DNA of 64,000 nt, from NCBI RefSeq assembly GCF_032854445.1, contig NC_088295.1:3970501-4034500 (forward strand), written 5' to 3'. A program made the translations under genes and the position numbers. Shown one piece after another: positions 36,601 to 47,400 of this stretch. The stretch's first letter is position 1, and every line of letters begins with the position of its first letter. The notes below the pieces were generated by a model. It saw only the letters and a list, made by a program, of their open reading frames with translations. It was not told the origin of the DNA and searched no databases. Source of the DNA: Liolophura sinensis. Lineage: Eukaryota > Mollusca > Polyplacophora > Chitonida > Chitonidae.

Positions 36601-39600
36601 CGAAGAGAGAATGTAAAGATTCTGTCAAACATAGAACTATTTTTGTACAGTAGTATTTATGTGGTTCAATAAAATTGCAAAAAAAAAAAAGAAGAAATAA
36701 AACAATGCCTTTCACATCTGACATCTCCCCCTGCTTTGTTTTCAGTGACTCTTTTCGTGAATCGTTTGTCTACAAAGACTACTGAGGAGACGCTTAAATC
36801 TTTCCTAGAAGAGAATGGTGTTGGTGTAAAATCTATTCAGAGGCTACCCAAGAAGAAGTAAGTGGCATTTACGTCAGAACTTGTTACTGGCAAAATGCAA
36901 TACTTCATGTACTAGCATTGAAGCGTAACAGTAGTTCATGTACTAGCATTGAAGTATAACAGTACTTCATGTACTACCATTGAAGCGTAACAGTAGTTCA
37001 TGTACTAGCATTGAAGTGTAACAGTACTTCATATACTACCATTGGAGTGTGACAGTACTTCATGGTACTACCATTGAAGTGTAACAGTACTTCGGGTACT
37101 GGCGAGGAGTTGTATGTACCAGTTGTGATGCTCATGCTTCTGATACTGGAAAGGTACTTGTATAGCACGTCCGCTTGAAGTGGTATGTTCCAGTACTTCG
37201 GGTACTGGTAAAGGAATGGTCAGTTCCAGTACTTCCGGTACTGGTAAATGATGGTGTGTTCCAGTACTTCGGGTACTGGTAAAAGAATGGTCTGTTCCAG
37301 TACTTTGGTTATGGGTAAAGAAATTGTGTGTTCCAGTACTTCAGGTACTGACAAAAGAATGGATTGTTCCAGTACTTCAGGTACTGACAAAAGAAGGGAT
37401 TGTTCCAGTACTTCAGGTACTGACAAAAGAAGGGATTGTTCCAGTACTTCAGGTACTGACAGAAGAAGGGATTGTTCCAGTACTTCTGGTACTGGTAAAG
37501 GAATGCTCTGGTCCAGTACATCAGGTATTGGCAATGGAATGGTATATCCCAGTACTTCGGGTACTGGTAAAGGAATGGTCTCTTGCAGTACTTCAGGTAC
37601 TGACAAAGCAGTTACCAGTTCCAGTGCTTCAGGTACTGGTAAAGAGAGATGTGCTTCAGATCTTTTAAGTACTGGCTTTTCATCGGCACAACTGCAGTAC
37701 TTAATGTACTGGTATAAGTTCCAGTAAACGTACTCTGGGTACTGACATCATGTGATATGAGATCAGTACCTTAGGTTCTGCAAAGTGGTATACCCAAATT
37801 CTTCTTGTGCTGGGAGAAAGTAGATCAGCCACAGAACACAGGTACATATGGTACCTAACTGTATCAATTGAGTGGTTATTACTGTGGCTAACAAAGAGTG
37901 GTACATTTCTGTACTTAATGAACTGTACTTTATAATGGCATGTTTATTGTTAGTTGCTCATTTACTTACATCAAAAGAAAATTCAATGTGGATGTGGAAT
38001 CAAAGAAAAGTGGAATATGATTGATCGTATTCATGACAGTTTCACAGATTTTTTTGTAAGAGAGTAATTAAATAAACAAATACTGGTGTGCAATACTCTG
38101 CAGAATCTGCAGATTGGTTTAGTTGACTCATGGGCTCTTTAGTGCCTGGAGGTATAATTCATCGTTCCATGATTGCAGATTCAGGTCATACTGGACTTCA
38201 ATATCCAAAAGAGGTAATCTTCGTAAACCTGAAATTAATGCTGTCCAGTTGCAGCACCACTGTTTGTGTCTAGTATCAAGAAGTTGGTGTGCAGTGTGGT
38301 GTCCAGTGGCAGGAACATATTTTTGGATTGTCCATTGGCAGGAAGTTCAAACTTTGTGGTGTCCAGTGACAAGAAGTTCAAACTTTGTGGTGGCCAGTGG
38401 CAGTAATTTAAGATTTGTGGTGTCCAGTGGCAGAAAGTTAGGATTTGTGGTGTCCATTGGCAAGAAGTTGGGATTTGTGGTATCCATTGGTAAAAAGTTG
38501 GGATGTGTGGTGTCCAGTGGCAGGAAATTGGGATTTGTGGAGTCCAGTGGCAGGAAGATTGGGTTAGTGGTATCTAGTGGCAGGGAGTTTAGATTTGTTG
38601 TGTCCAGTGGCAGGAAGTTCAGATTTGTTGTGTCCAGTGGCAGACAGGTAAGACTTGTGGTGTCCAGTGGCAGACAAGTAAGACTTGTGGTGTCCAATGG
38701 CAGAAAGTTAGGATATGTGGTGTCCAGTGTCAGAAAGTTCAGATTTGTAGTGTCCAGTGGCAGGAAGTTCAAATTTGTAGTGTCCAATAGCAGGACGTTG
38801 GGATTTGTGGTGTCCAGTGGCAGGAAGTAGTTTTGTGCTGTTCAATGGCAGGAAGTTCTGGTTGTTCCTGATCTGTTGTGATACATGGATCAGCTTCTGC
38901 CCGAGTGAAGGCTCACCGTGTGGAATATACCGGGACCTGATCGATGACGGCCAGGCACCACACCCAGCACACAGGGTAATCCTCTCTTTGTTTTGTATTT
39001 TCAGACCTCAAATTCAACTGAATTAGGTAATTAACACCTTCAGTCAGCAGCCTTCAAAAATAAATTGAAGATAAGATTTGTAGAACTTTTTGTGTCCTTG
39101 TGTTAACATGCATTTACCTGTTGTGCACTCATCACTTTAGCTTACATTGTTTTTTATTGACTTTCCATGTTTGATGTGACAGGTTTGCCTTTGTGGTTCT
39201 GGAGGACCCGGCTGACCTGGACAAGGCTGTGGCACTGTCAGGCCAAACCCTGGAGGATAAAGAGATCATGATAGAGAAGGCTAAGGCAGAACCCCGCAGT
39301 CCACCACCAGCGGCCACCCCAGACAAGCCTAAGGCTAGCCCCGTCAAGAAAGGCAACACTGAGGATGAAGGTAGCTGCACTAGAGCAATGTCGTTCTGCA
39401 CATATTGAGAGGAAGATGCAGGCCTCAAATATAGCAGGTTACCATGTCAAAAGGCACATGCTTCACACATGTTCTATCTGCAGCATGATCAGAGTATGCC
39501 CAGTTATTAGGTTATTCTGTTGTTGTAGTATACCTCCATATGTAGTTGCAACTTTGTGTTCAGACATTTTCCTTATATGGCTAATTTATGATTAGATGGA

Positions 39601-42600
39601 AAGTAATCTATAACACACCTTAAAGGTTTGATATACTTCAGCTTTGTTTTAATAGTTGTACATATTTGTTCTCAAAATCTTACTGTCTTTAGAGGAGGGC
39701 AGCAAATTGGTGGTGAAAAACTTATCCAAAACTGTGACAGAGGACATGCTGAAGGAAGCCTTCCCGACGGCAGTCTCCATGCGTATGCCACTTTTTCCCA
39801 GATGGCAACAGCAGAGGGTGAGTCAGGCTGTCATGCCAACTGCATGGACTGTCTTCATCTTTACCCACAAATACTCCTATACATCATTAAACCCCATTCA
39901 AATAAAGAAATATCTGTTTGCTCTGAAGATAGTTTTAATATAGTATGTGTAGTCCACCTGGAGTATCTAAAGATGTAATTTGTTTATACACAGGTTTGCC
40001 TTCTTGACATTTGAAAGTACATCTGAAGCCCAGAGTATCATGGAGGAGAAACAAGGTCTTGATATCGATGGGCAGGAGATTTCCTTGGGCCCATTCAAAA
40101 ATAAGCCCCCAAGAGAAAGGGATAACAGAAGATCTTCTTCAGGAGGTAACACTCACTTTTCCTTCCATGTGACACCTGTCTCTATAGCACAGTTGGGCAG
40201 CATCCACTTTGGGAGGCGATAGATCCTTGTCAATTCTGGTAGTCACTCCTAAGACCTTAAAAGAGGAATTTGTAACTTCCTTGCTTGGCATTTAGCATGT
40301 AGGGGATAGCGCAACAACTGGTTGACCCGTATCAGTATATTGCCTGCGGTAAGTTGTCTCAGTAAAGCAGCACTAAATAAAAGAGCGATGGAAATCTGTC
40401 CTGCAACAAGGAGGCACATCACATGCACTCTAAGGACTCCTTTGTTGTCATATGACTGAAAAATTATTAATTAATAATACAAGCCTCACCCTTTCAATTC
40501 TTCTATTTGAAAAAAAAAATACATGTAGCCAGATCTTGAAGATCTTGAGTGCAAACTCTTCATCACCGAACTCAGATTTCTGTAATAAGTCTGTTTTGTT
40601 ATGATAGCGGTTTGTATGATCGTGAAGGTTCTAGTCTGTCAGTGATGATTGATGACGAGTCAGATGTTCAGTGCTGACAAATCGAGGCATTTGACTGAGA
40701 CAGGCTTACTCACATGTCTTTAGTGCCCAAGAAAGTACTGTCCCCGTTCTAAGAACATGATGTACTGTCTGTCCACAGAGGCTGGGAAGAGCAAGGTGCT
40801 GTTCATTGGGAATCTGAACTACGACTCCACGGAGGATGGCGTGAAGGAATACTTCCCCAATGCCACAGCTGTGAGAATACTTACCCACCAGGACACCGGC
40901 AGATCTAAGGGGTGAGCCATCTGCCTCATGGGTGCAGTAGGAGTAACATAAGATGAAAGTAGGCCTTACTGTGCCTAAGTTCGATTTGCAAAGGTTTCCC
41001 CTGGGCTCTGCCCGGTTTCCTCCTGTCATAATGTTGGCCACCATGGTATAAGTGAAATGTTGTTGAGTACGGCGTAAAACACCAATCAAATAAATAAAAT
41101 CGATCAATTCTTACTGGAGTCTGGAAACCTCCGCTTATGTTTTAGGAGTTTATTAGTTCTCCAGATCCGATAATTGTATTGTGGCACATGTCTCTGCGAT
41201 TCATGCAGCTGTTGGCATCCTGAATATTGTTAACCTCTTGATCCATTTGATCCATTTACCCCTTGGCTTGTAAGACTGCTGATGTGATACCAGTGTTTGA
41301 AATGAGAAATGCAACTTTATCAGACCACCATTGTCTTGGGTGCTTTGTGACTACAAGTGTGTGCTTTGTTTACCAGGTTTGGGTTTGTGGAGTTCAGCAA
41401 TGCAGAGGATGCTCAGAAGGCATTTGACGAGAGGAAAGGGGAGGTAATTGATGACCGTGAAGTGTCTTTGGACTTTGCACAGGAAAGGGGACAAGGAGGT
41501 AAGTTCCCTGTGCCTTTTCGTGGGTGTGACATGGCTCTAACCTTAATAACAGTTTGCAGCACCATTTGCCAATGTGGCTCTGTTAACCAGTCTTTAGACA
41601 CTGCAGCTATGAAGTTGGTTCCCCTTTCACAGGTTAGATTTTCTGATCTTGACAATTGTGGTTTTAGTGTTATCTTCTGCTTTGCATATGTCATTGTAGA
41701 GAGTCTGTCGTGAGTACATATTTGATAGCCTTAATGCTGGTGAAATCTTGCCGAGTCTTTGCCAGGGTTTTGACTGACATAAGGATTGTATGTACCTGTG
41801 CTTATTCTACTTTGTGTCCTCAGGTGGACGAGGTAGAGGATTCCACGGGGGTCGAGGGGGCCGTGGTGGAGGATTCCGTGGAGGGCGAGGTGGAGGAGGA
41901 TTTCGGGGGGGCAGAGGTGGATTCAGAGGTCGTGGAGGTGATCGAGGAGGGCGAGGTGGTTTTAGAGGTCGTGGGGGAGGAGACAGAGGTCGAGGGGGCA
42001 GAGGACGAGGCGGGGGATTTGTACAGGGATCTGGTAAGCCTTGAAAGCACAGATGGTTGTATTAACTGTTCCAGTGTGAGGGGCCAGATACCAGTAACCG
42101 TGTTCAAGGCCCTGTGGACTGGTTGTTCCCCAAGTATTTATCAGATTCCAAAAACTAAACCGCATACACAATGGCTGATTTGCAAATGGGAGTTCCTCTT
42201 TGCCTGTTTTGTTGCCTAGCAATAAGTTTCATGTTGTCAAAGATTTTCCTAATCTGTCTACAAAGAAATCAGATTTGATCAATCACAAATGAATCTGTTG
42301 TAAACAATGTTGTGTCCCATTAGCAGTCGTGTTATTGCTTTGTCTTTTTTTTTTTTTTTTTTCATCATCAGTTTCTCTTTGAAACATTCTAGAATATAGA
42401 CCTTTCCAAACTGTGAATGTAGAACACACAATTGACCAATCATAAGTAGTGTTGTTGCAAAAATAGTTCAACAGGATGTCCCACACATTGGTTACAAATG
42501 TTTAATCATGACGTCACAACTGCTTCCACCACGAATAGAATGAAATGAAAAGTAACATCACGGGATGGGGTGGTGGGACATGTGTTCGATCTATCCATTC

Positions 42601-42847
42601 CACATCATAGTAATGAAGTAAACATTTCTGTTATTAACATTTGCTAGACATGGAGTGCAAGTGACATGGTAATTTGTCCTAGTAATATATTAAATAGGAG
42701 CCATCTGTTCTGCAGATTACTTTTACTTATGGATGAAAACTAATAATTGCCATTATTGTAATTACAATATCCGCTGAGAAAAAGGCCTAATGGTTCTTTT
42801 CTTTTTTTCTTTCAGGCAAAAAGACAACTTTTGATGACAGTGACTGA
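33611..42847 (+). CDS. NCL: Nucleolin (one-base frameshift in the RRM2 exon)
   Basis: Major nucleolar RNA-binding protein in rRNA transcription and pre-rRNA processing. Fourteen exons: 33611-33640, 34146-34232, 34916-35021, 35288-35428, 36130-36216, 36389-36529, 36746-36857, 39183-39370, 39693-39817, 39994-40145, 40779-40911, 41377-41498, 41824-42033 and 42816-42847. Layout: MAPKQVKAAK, Lys-rich and Asp/Glu/Ser acidic tracts, then RRM1 (VTLFVNRLS ... RFAFVVLE), RRM2 (SKLVVKNLS ... FAFLTFE), RRM3 (KVLFIGNLN ... KGFGFVEF), an RGG-box tail and the end KKTTFDDSD. Vertebrate nucleolin has four RRMs; only three are visible. The exons sum to 1,666 nt, one over 555 codons. The extra base lies in the T5/C3 run near 39792-39799, and removing one base restores PDGNSRGFAFLTF, a correct RNP1. 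A U15-like snoRNA lies in the intron after exon 10. Confidence 0.95.
34315..34650 (-). pseudogene. Possible GPCR remnant, antisense in nucleolin intron 2
   Basis: A 111-residue open frame contains SNPSLNALLYVFNN followed by a basic FRFAEAVIRQFCRYPCD. This resembles the seventh helix (NPxxY-like) and helix 8 of a rhodopsin-like receptor. No other helices are found upstream, so at best it is a fragment. Chance similarity is quite possible. Confidence 0.25.
35065..35208 (+). mobile_element. tRNA-SINE fragment (family A)
   Basis: Body motifs are GGTCGTAAGTGGGACAGTCC, GCAACCTACGGATGGTCGTG, CCTCCCACCACAATGCTG and TATTCTTGTATGG, with the tail CAGTCAAATAAATAATT. It occupies most of the 266-bp nucleolin intron 3. 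Confidence 0.8.
35429..35815 (+). repeat. Tandem copies of the nucleolin exon 4 5' splice site
   Basis: About seven units of 45-54 bp begin at the real donor, where GAGGAGGAGGAAG|GTACAAAAG ends exon 4. Later units read AAGAAGAGGAAG|GTATGAAAG followed by GTTAATGTTTGTGATGCTGT. They therefore recreate the purine-rich exon end and a GT at about 35480, 35529, 35576, 35621, 35670, 35720 and 35769. Two of these show AATGTATG instead of AAGGTATG. Confidence 0.8.
36890..37730 (+). repeat. 36-bp minisatellite with a built-in hairpin, nucleolin intron 7
   Basis: The core unit contains CCAGTACTTCAGGTACTG, in which AGTAC and GTACT are inverted repeats. Period is 36 bp in the centre (about 37230-37650) and irregular at the edges. 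Because 36 is a multiple of 3, long open frames run through it on both strands; their composition (VPVLQVLTKE, SSTSGTDK) marks them as repeat translations. Confidence 0.85.
38270..38850 (+). repeat. 30-bp minisatellite, nucleolin intron 7
   Basis: About 19 units contain GTGGTGTCCAGTGGCAGGAA and GTTCAGATTT or GTTGGGATTT. The 30-bp period keeps frames open on both strands, which produces false reading frames of 235 and 146 residues. Confidence 0.88.
40240..40500 (+). mobile_element. Dispersed repeat copy (family C)
   Basis: It contains GGATAGCGCAACAACTGG, GGTAAGTTGTCTCAGTAAAG, CAGCACTAAATAAAAGAGCG and AAGGAGGCACATCACATGCA, and ends TATGACTGAAAAATTATT. It resembles a dispersed element I remember from molluscan sequences. 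Ends are uncertain. Confidence 0.55.
40636..40703 (+). ncRNA. U15 / snR13-like C/D box snoRNA in a nucleolin intron
   Basis: The element reads CTGTC, then C box AGTGATGA (40641-40648), a spacer with TTGATGACGAGTC, then ATCGAGGCATTTGA, D box CTGA (40695-40698) and GACAG. The outer CTGTC and GACAG pair as the terminal stem. The 11 bases CGAGGCATTTG before the D box are perfectly complementary to CAAATGCCTCG, a universally conserved 28S/25S rRNA stretch. The fifth base before the D box pairs with the third A of CAAA, the target of the U15/snR13 family. The GATGACGAGTC block also matches my memory of vertebrate U15. It is shorter than vertebrate U15 (about 146 nt) and lies in the intron between 40146 and 40778. 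Vertebrate nucleolin also hosts snoRNAs, but different ones. Confidence 0.78.
40985..41100 (+). mobile_element. tRNA-SINE 3' fragment (family A)
   Basis: Motifs are CCCCTGGGCTCTGCCCGGTT, TCATAATGTTGGCCACC and TTGTTGAGTACGGCGTAAAA, with the tail CACCAATCAAATAAATAAAA. It lies in nucleolin intron 11 and is 5'-truncated. Confidence 0.8.
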
Positions 42848-43356
42848 AGAAGAGTATCTTCCATCCCAACTTACAACTGCATTTTAACTGTATATAATTA
42901 GTCAACCGTCACTTGTAAATTTCTCATATTTTGTACATTTTATCATGTGTTGGCATTGTCCTGACTGGGGACAATGCAGATCCATTGTTAAAGCTGTAGC
43001 AGAAGTGCTCAATGGGTTTGTTGTTGTGGTAGTGTTACCATTGTTGTTGTGGTAGTGTTACCATGGTGGACATGATTAATTAAATCCATTGGTCTTCTGG
43101 TGGATGCATACTACAAATCCTGTGTATAACTGTGTGGAATTTGCTCTTTGATCAAGACTCTTCTCAAAATATGAATTTGTCATGTCAGCTTCAAGCTTTG
43201 GCTAATACTGTATCTTTGAATGTTGGAATGATATTTGTTATCTGCTGTGAAATGACAAACTGCACAAAAGAGTATTTGGGAAAGTTTTCTGGGAGTGTCA
43301 ATCATTCCTGCAAATGGATTTTATTAATGTGTATGCAATTTTTGTGAAATACATAT

Positions 43357-43362
43357 AATAAA
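43357..43362 (+). terminator. Nucleolin polyadenylation signal
   Basis: AATAAA lies 510 bp after the nucleolin TGA and is followed by a T/G-rich stretch (TTCCTTGTTTGTGATTTTC), which fits a cleavage signal. Confidence 0.65.
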
Positions 43363-44375
43363 TCTGTCAAATTCCTTGTTTGTGATTTTCACTGCACCTG
43401 TTCACCTTTATTGAAGTTGTCAAGGGTTCAGTCTCCAACCCTGTCATTCCAAGATTTTACAGTGCCAGGGGTTGAAAGTCCACTGGATAAACCTGATTAT
43501 GGTTCAACTCCGAGTGCTGTCATGCCAAAGACTTTCACAATGAATCCACATGGTCAACATAATTTGGAGTTTTGTCCCCAGTAGTATGTTCTGTCGCATG
43601 CTTTTCTGACTTGGGTCTTAGCATTATAGGAGCTGCATAAATTATTGCACAAGATTTCACATATTCACACACTGTGAATTCCTGCCTTTGGGATGGTGGG
43701 ACAATACCAGAATACCTGCAATCCACCTCTTAGCCTTGACAGAACATTAGTCCTCTCAGTGCAATGGACGCACAGACATAATCCACCACCTATGTTCATG
43801 AAGGGTGAATGATTGTTGTAACCCTCTGTGATTAGTGTGCTGGTGAAGAACAATGGCCCAGGAAACCGTCACTGATGTGATCGCTGGGAGTTTAAGCTCA
43901 TGCTGGCTTATGCGGTCGTAAGTGAGAATGCCTGGTTTCCTCCTACAATAATGCTGGCTGCCTTCCTATAAGGAAAACATTCTAGACTACAGCATAAAAC
44001 TCCAATCAAATACTACATCTCAGTTTTATGGGTTGAAGAAATCGGGATAAACCACCGAATTTTAAAAAGTTACAGATGAACTTTCCCACTTATGGCATAA
44101 AAAGACTTGGTCAAAAGCAAGCTCTTGCTCGAACAGCTCTCCAAATCTCGCGAACCGCTTCTTGTCAACAAGGCCCCTTGTAAGAAGGGACAGAATCAAC
44201 AACCAGGGGCTGTCCACACCTTTTCACTTAAAAACAGATTTATGCTCGATATATTCATGTTTTGTTACTGTACAATGTACAAAATTTCCACTTAATTACC
44301 ACTGCTTATACTTGCTCATCTATAATCTGTGGAAATTACAAACCTAAACACTTCTATCAAAATTTAAAATTTCAA
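43363..44375. other. Convergent intergenic region, nucleolin / TEDC2
   Basis: No coding exon is visible. A degraded family A SINE lies at 43860-44012 (plus; AGCTCATGCTGGCTTATGCG, CCTACAATAATGCTGGC, CTCCAATCAAATACTAC). A family B fragment lies at 44030-44100 (minus orientation; TTTTATGGGTTGAAGAAATC). A minus-strand AATAAA at 44376-44381 lies 27 bp past the TEDC2 stop and probably ends that transcript. Confidence 0.6.
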
Positions 44376-44407
44376 TTTATTATTAGAGGTTAAAGCTTGT
44401 TTTGTGG

Positions 44408-47400
44408 TCAGGATTCTTCTGTGCTCTCCATGACAACTGTGGGAAGTTGGACAGCTGGATGATTCAGCAAGGCATACACAGCTCGGTACAGAGGTATAGC
44501 ACTGGGGAAAAACAAAGAGAATAAAGTGTAGCAAGGTTGACCCCAAACCAGTCTTGGAGCACACTCAGCTTATAAACCTGATGCAGTTACAAATGTATCT
44601 GCTCGTCTAAGCTGTCAGTACAGCAGATAGCTTTGAGCGTGACGTTTTGAACATCTCTGCCCCACACAGCTACAGAAATAACGAATCAACATTGTTACTT
44701 AAATAATTCAACCGACAAAAAGTAAGGATCTCTCTCTCCACGACAGATCATTCGAATCTTGACACTGCTCAGTTGAAAGACACCTGCTTTTCTGATACGA
44801 GTAAAAAGTTGTGAGTTCAAGTCCAGCTCATGCTGGCTTCCTCTCTGGCCGTACGTGAGAAGGTTTGGCAGCAACCTGTGGATGGTTGTGGGTTTCCCCG
44901 GGCTCTACCCGGTTTCCACCCACAATAATGCTGGTCGCTGTCATATAAATGAAATATTCTTGAGTACGGTGTAAAACACCAATCAAAAATGTAAATAAAA
45001 AGTTATGTAATGTATGTTAGCCAATAAGCCCGACACATGAGAAACGTTGTCCAATGCCAAGCCTTGTATGTTAGCCAATAAGCCCTACACATGAGAAACG
45101 TTGTCCAATGCCAAGCCTTGCATGTTAGCCAATAGGCCCTACACATGAGAAACGCTGTCCAATGCCAAGCCTTGCATGTTAGCCAATAAGCCCTACACAT
45201 GAGAAACGCTGTCCAATGCCAAGCCTTGCATGTTAGCCAATAAGCCCTACACATGAGAAACGCTGTCCAATGCCAAGCCTTGTATGTGAGCCAATAGGCC
45301 CTACACATGAGAAAGGTTGTCCAATGCCAAGCCTTGTATGTTAGCCAATAAGCCCTACGCATGAGAAACGTTGTCCAATGCCAAGCCTTGTATGTTAGCC
45401 AATAAGCCCTACGCATGAGAAACGTTGTCCAATGCCAAGCCTTGTATGTTAGCCAATAAGCCCTACGCATGAGAAACGTTGTCCAATGCCAAGCCTTGTA
45501 TGTTAGCCAATAGGCCCTACGCATGAGAAACGTCCAATGCCAAGCCTTGTATGTTAGCCAATAAGCCCTACGCATGAGAAACGTTGTCCAATGCCAAGCC
45601 TTGTATGTTAGCCAATAAGCCCTACACATGAGAAAGGTTGTCCAATGCCAAGCCTTGTATGTTAGCCAATAGGCCCTACACATTAGAAAGGTTGTCCAAT
45701 GCCAAGCCTTGTATGTTAGCCAATAAGCCCTACACATGAGAAAGGTTGTCCAATGCCAAGCCTTGTATGTTAGCCAATAAGCCCTACACATGAGAAAGGT
45801 TGTCCAATTCCAAGCCTTGTATGTTAGCCAATAAGCCCTACACATGAGAAAGGTTGTCCAATGCCAAGCCTTGTATGTTAGCCAATAAGCCCTACACATG
45901 AGAAACGTTGTCCAATGCCAAGCCTTGTATGTTAGCCAATAAGCCCTACACATGAGAAAGGTTGTCCAATGCCAAGCCTTGTATGTTAGCCAATAAGCCC
46001 TACACATGAGAAAGGTTGTCCAATGCCAAGCCTTGTATGTTAGCCAATAAGCCCTACACATGAGAAAGGTTGTCCAACGACAAGCCTTGTATTTCCAACA
46101 TTCCAACAATTTCAACTTCTTAAGCAATACCTGGCCACCGTAACTCAGTAGCTCACCATAAGCTGCTTTTATCCGGCCAGGGAGACAGACACGCTGGTGT
46201 ACCTGACCAGAAACTGACTCCAGGCTGCTGTTATCTAGCCAGGTAGACACAGACATGATGATGTACTGGACTGATCTGTCATCACCAGTAAATGACTCTA
46301 GGTTGCTCTTATCTAACCAGGTAGACACAGACATGATACTGTACTTGACTGGTCTGTCATCACCAGTAAATGACTCCAGTTTGCTCTTATCTAACCAGGT
46401 AGACACAGACATGATACTGTACTTGACTGATCTGTCATCACCAGTAAATGACTCCAGGCTGCTGTTATCTAGCCAGGTAGACACAGACATGATACTGTAC
46501 TTGACTGGTCTGTCATCGCCAGTAAATGACTCCAGCATGCTCTTATCTAGCCAGGTAGACACAGACATGATGATGTACTTGACTGGTTTGTCATCACCAG
46601 TAAATGACTCCAGGCTGCTGTTATCTAGCCAGGTAGACACAGACATGATACTGTACTTGACTGGTCTGTCATCGCCAGTAAATGACTCCAGCATGCTCTT
46701 ATCTAGCCAGGTAGACACAGACATGATGATGTACTTGACTGGTTTGTCATCACCAGTAAATGACTCCAGGCTGCTGTTATCTAGCCAGGTAGACACAGAC
46801 ATGATGCTGTACTTGACTGGTCTGTCATCACCAGTAAATGACTCCAGTTTGCTCTTATCTAGCCAGGTAGACACAGACATGATGCTGTACTTGACTGGTC
46901 TGTCATCACCAGTAAATGACTCCAGTTTGCTCTTATCTAGCCAGGTAGACAGACATGACGCTGTACCTGACTGGTCTGTCGTCACCAGTAAATGACTCCA
47001 GTTTGCTCTTATCTAGCCAGGTAGACACAGACATGATCATGTGCCTGTCTGGTCTGTCATCACTAGTAACTGATGACAGGTTGCCCTTATCTCGCCAACT
47101 AGACACATACATGATGCTTTTACCTGTCTGGTCTGTCATCATCAGTAACTGATGACAGGCTACTCTTATCTAGTCAGGTAGACACAGACACAGTAGTGTA
47201 CCTGTCATGACCAGTAACTGACTCCAGGTTGTTCTTATTTAGCCAGGTAGACTCAGACACGATGGTGTACCTGACTGGTCTGTCATCACCAGTAACTGAT
47301 GAAAGGCTACTCTTATCTAGTCAGGTAGACACAGACACAGTAGTGTACCTGTCATGACCAGTAACTGACTCCAGGTTGTTCTTATTTAGCCAGGTAGACT

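Noticed and set aside
37220-38830. Open frames of 128, 159, 146 and 235 residues on both strands
   Set aside because: They are translations of the 36-bp and 30-bp intronic arrays and contain only the repeated peptide.
46085-46215. Candidate TEDC2 last exon reading AAYGELLSYGGQVLLKKL
   Set aside because: It superficially resembles the TEDC2 C-terminus. The exon at 44408-44501 (IPLYRAVYALLNHPAVQLPT, stop, nearby AATAAA) matches better and is the only one in the required phase 2.
45003-46985. A 660-residue minus-strand open frame
   Set aside because: It is the joint translation of the 54-bp and 78-bp arrays, whose periods are multiples of 3. TEDC2 exons 10 and 11 join across it in matching phase, so it is intronic.
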